This document shows positions 63,826-64,000 of a stretch of 64,000 nt of DNA, in pieces (position 1 is the first letter of the stretch; each line of letters opens with the position of its first letter). This stretch comes from Acidobacteriota bacterium. GTDB taxonomy: Bacteria; Acidobacteriota; Terriglobia; UBA7540. The notes below the pieces were generated by a model. It was not told the origin of the DNA. It worked only from the letters and a program-made list of their open reading frames with translations, and ran no database searches. The stretch is taken from assembly GCA_021817045.1 (NCBI GenBank), contig JAKAWG010000013.1, forward strand, positions 20,987-84,986, written 5' to 3'. Both the position numbers and the translations under genes were made by a program.

Positions 63826-64000
63826 CCGTTCGCCAGAACTTCGTCACGAACCAGGTGAAGACGAATCGTGGCGGGGCGGTCCGGCTGGTCGAAAAAGTAA
63901 GCGGCGACCGCTTCCTTGACGTTCTGCCGCAGCTTTTCCCAGTTTTCGGCCTCAGTGAAAATGCTTTCCGTCAAACATTCGGCTACAAAGCCTCCGTCGG
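63822..64000 (-). CDS. hicB: HicB-family antitoxin, C-terminal part (runs off window)
   Basis: The last 59 codons of a protein whose 5' end lies beyond base 64000. DGGFVAECLTESIFTEAEN is the HicB partially degraded RNase H-like core, followed by WEKLRQNVKEAVAAYFFDQ and a short tail. It overlaps the HicA start (ATGA) and would neutralise that toxin and repress the operon. Confidence 0.82.
   Translation of the reverse strand, partial: DGGFVAECLTESIFTEAENWEKLRQNVKEAVAAYFFDQPDRPATIRLHLVRDEVLANG

Overview
The window is about 60% GC, densely coded DNA from a Gram-negative bacterium. Outer-membrane beta-barrel proteins, an MlaE-type permease, PBP4/PASTA/AmiC envelope genes, tandem S41 proteases, a DUF6599-like secreted protein and many short dispersed GC-rich palindromes point to Acidobacteriota. 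That assignment is an inference from gene content and repeat style; no rRNA is present to prove it.

Layout. 1-1633: 5' part of comEC and a mechanosensitive channel with a zinc-ribbon tail. 1.6-3.6 kb: repeat-rich spacer around one membrane protein. 3.6-7.3 kb: lytic transglycosylase, AmiC-type amidase and a secreted protein. 7.6-8.7 kb: tRNA-Thr(CGT) and tRNA-Val(CAC). 8.9-11.5 kb: MoxR/DUF58 pair. 11.6-13.9 kb: cytochrome bd oxidase of the short Q-loop type. 14.2-19.6 kb: a LarA-like racemase, aldehyde dehydrogenase, GntR regulator and sulfatases; the dehydrogenase has two frameshifts, one sulfatase has a stop codon and another is only a 3' stump. 19.8-22.2 kb: CCA-adding-type enzyme and XerD. 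22.6-27.1 kb: a tight five-gene run (nnr, tsaE, FabI-like reductase, thiS, LytS-like kinase).

27.1-32.6 kb is an accessory island. It starts with a detached 3' half of a tRNA-Thr gene and an IS3 orfA relic, carries a two-gene Gabija-type (class 2 OLD nuclease plus UvrD-like helicase) defence system, and ends in MITE-like repeats. 32.7-36.1 kb: two tandem S41 proteases. 37.2 kb: a FliA/WhiG-type sigma factor. 38.1-44.3 kb: a five-gene minus-strand operon that looks like an exopolysaccharide synthesis/export unit (GT2 synthase, TPR plus beta-barrel porin, hydrolase, DinB, transglutaminase). 44.6-60.3 kb: mostly housekeeping and envelope genes (SGNH lipoprotein, pabA, macro domain, glutamine-amidotransferase-like hydrolase, radical SAM with a coupled small basic protein, trmJ, mlaE, carbamoylputrescine amidase, galE, YncE-like propeller, PASTA, PBP4).

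60.4-63.5 kb holds the most interesting object: a complete retron on the minus strand. It has a sigma70-like promoter, an msr-msd RNA with complementary a1/a2 ends and a perfect 21-bp msd hairpin, a nucleoside-deoxyribosyltransferase-like effector, and a reverse transcriptase overlapping it by 4 nt. The cassette sits between two diverged direct copies of a dispersed repeat. A HicA/HicB toxin-antitoxin pair lies just outside, cut by the window end. Two phage-defence systems and one toxin-antitoxin module in 37 kb suggest this chromosome region is used repeatedly to dock defence genes.
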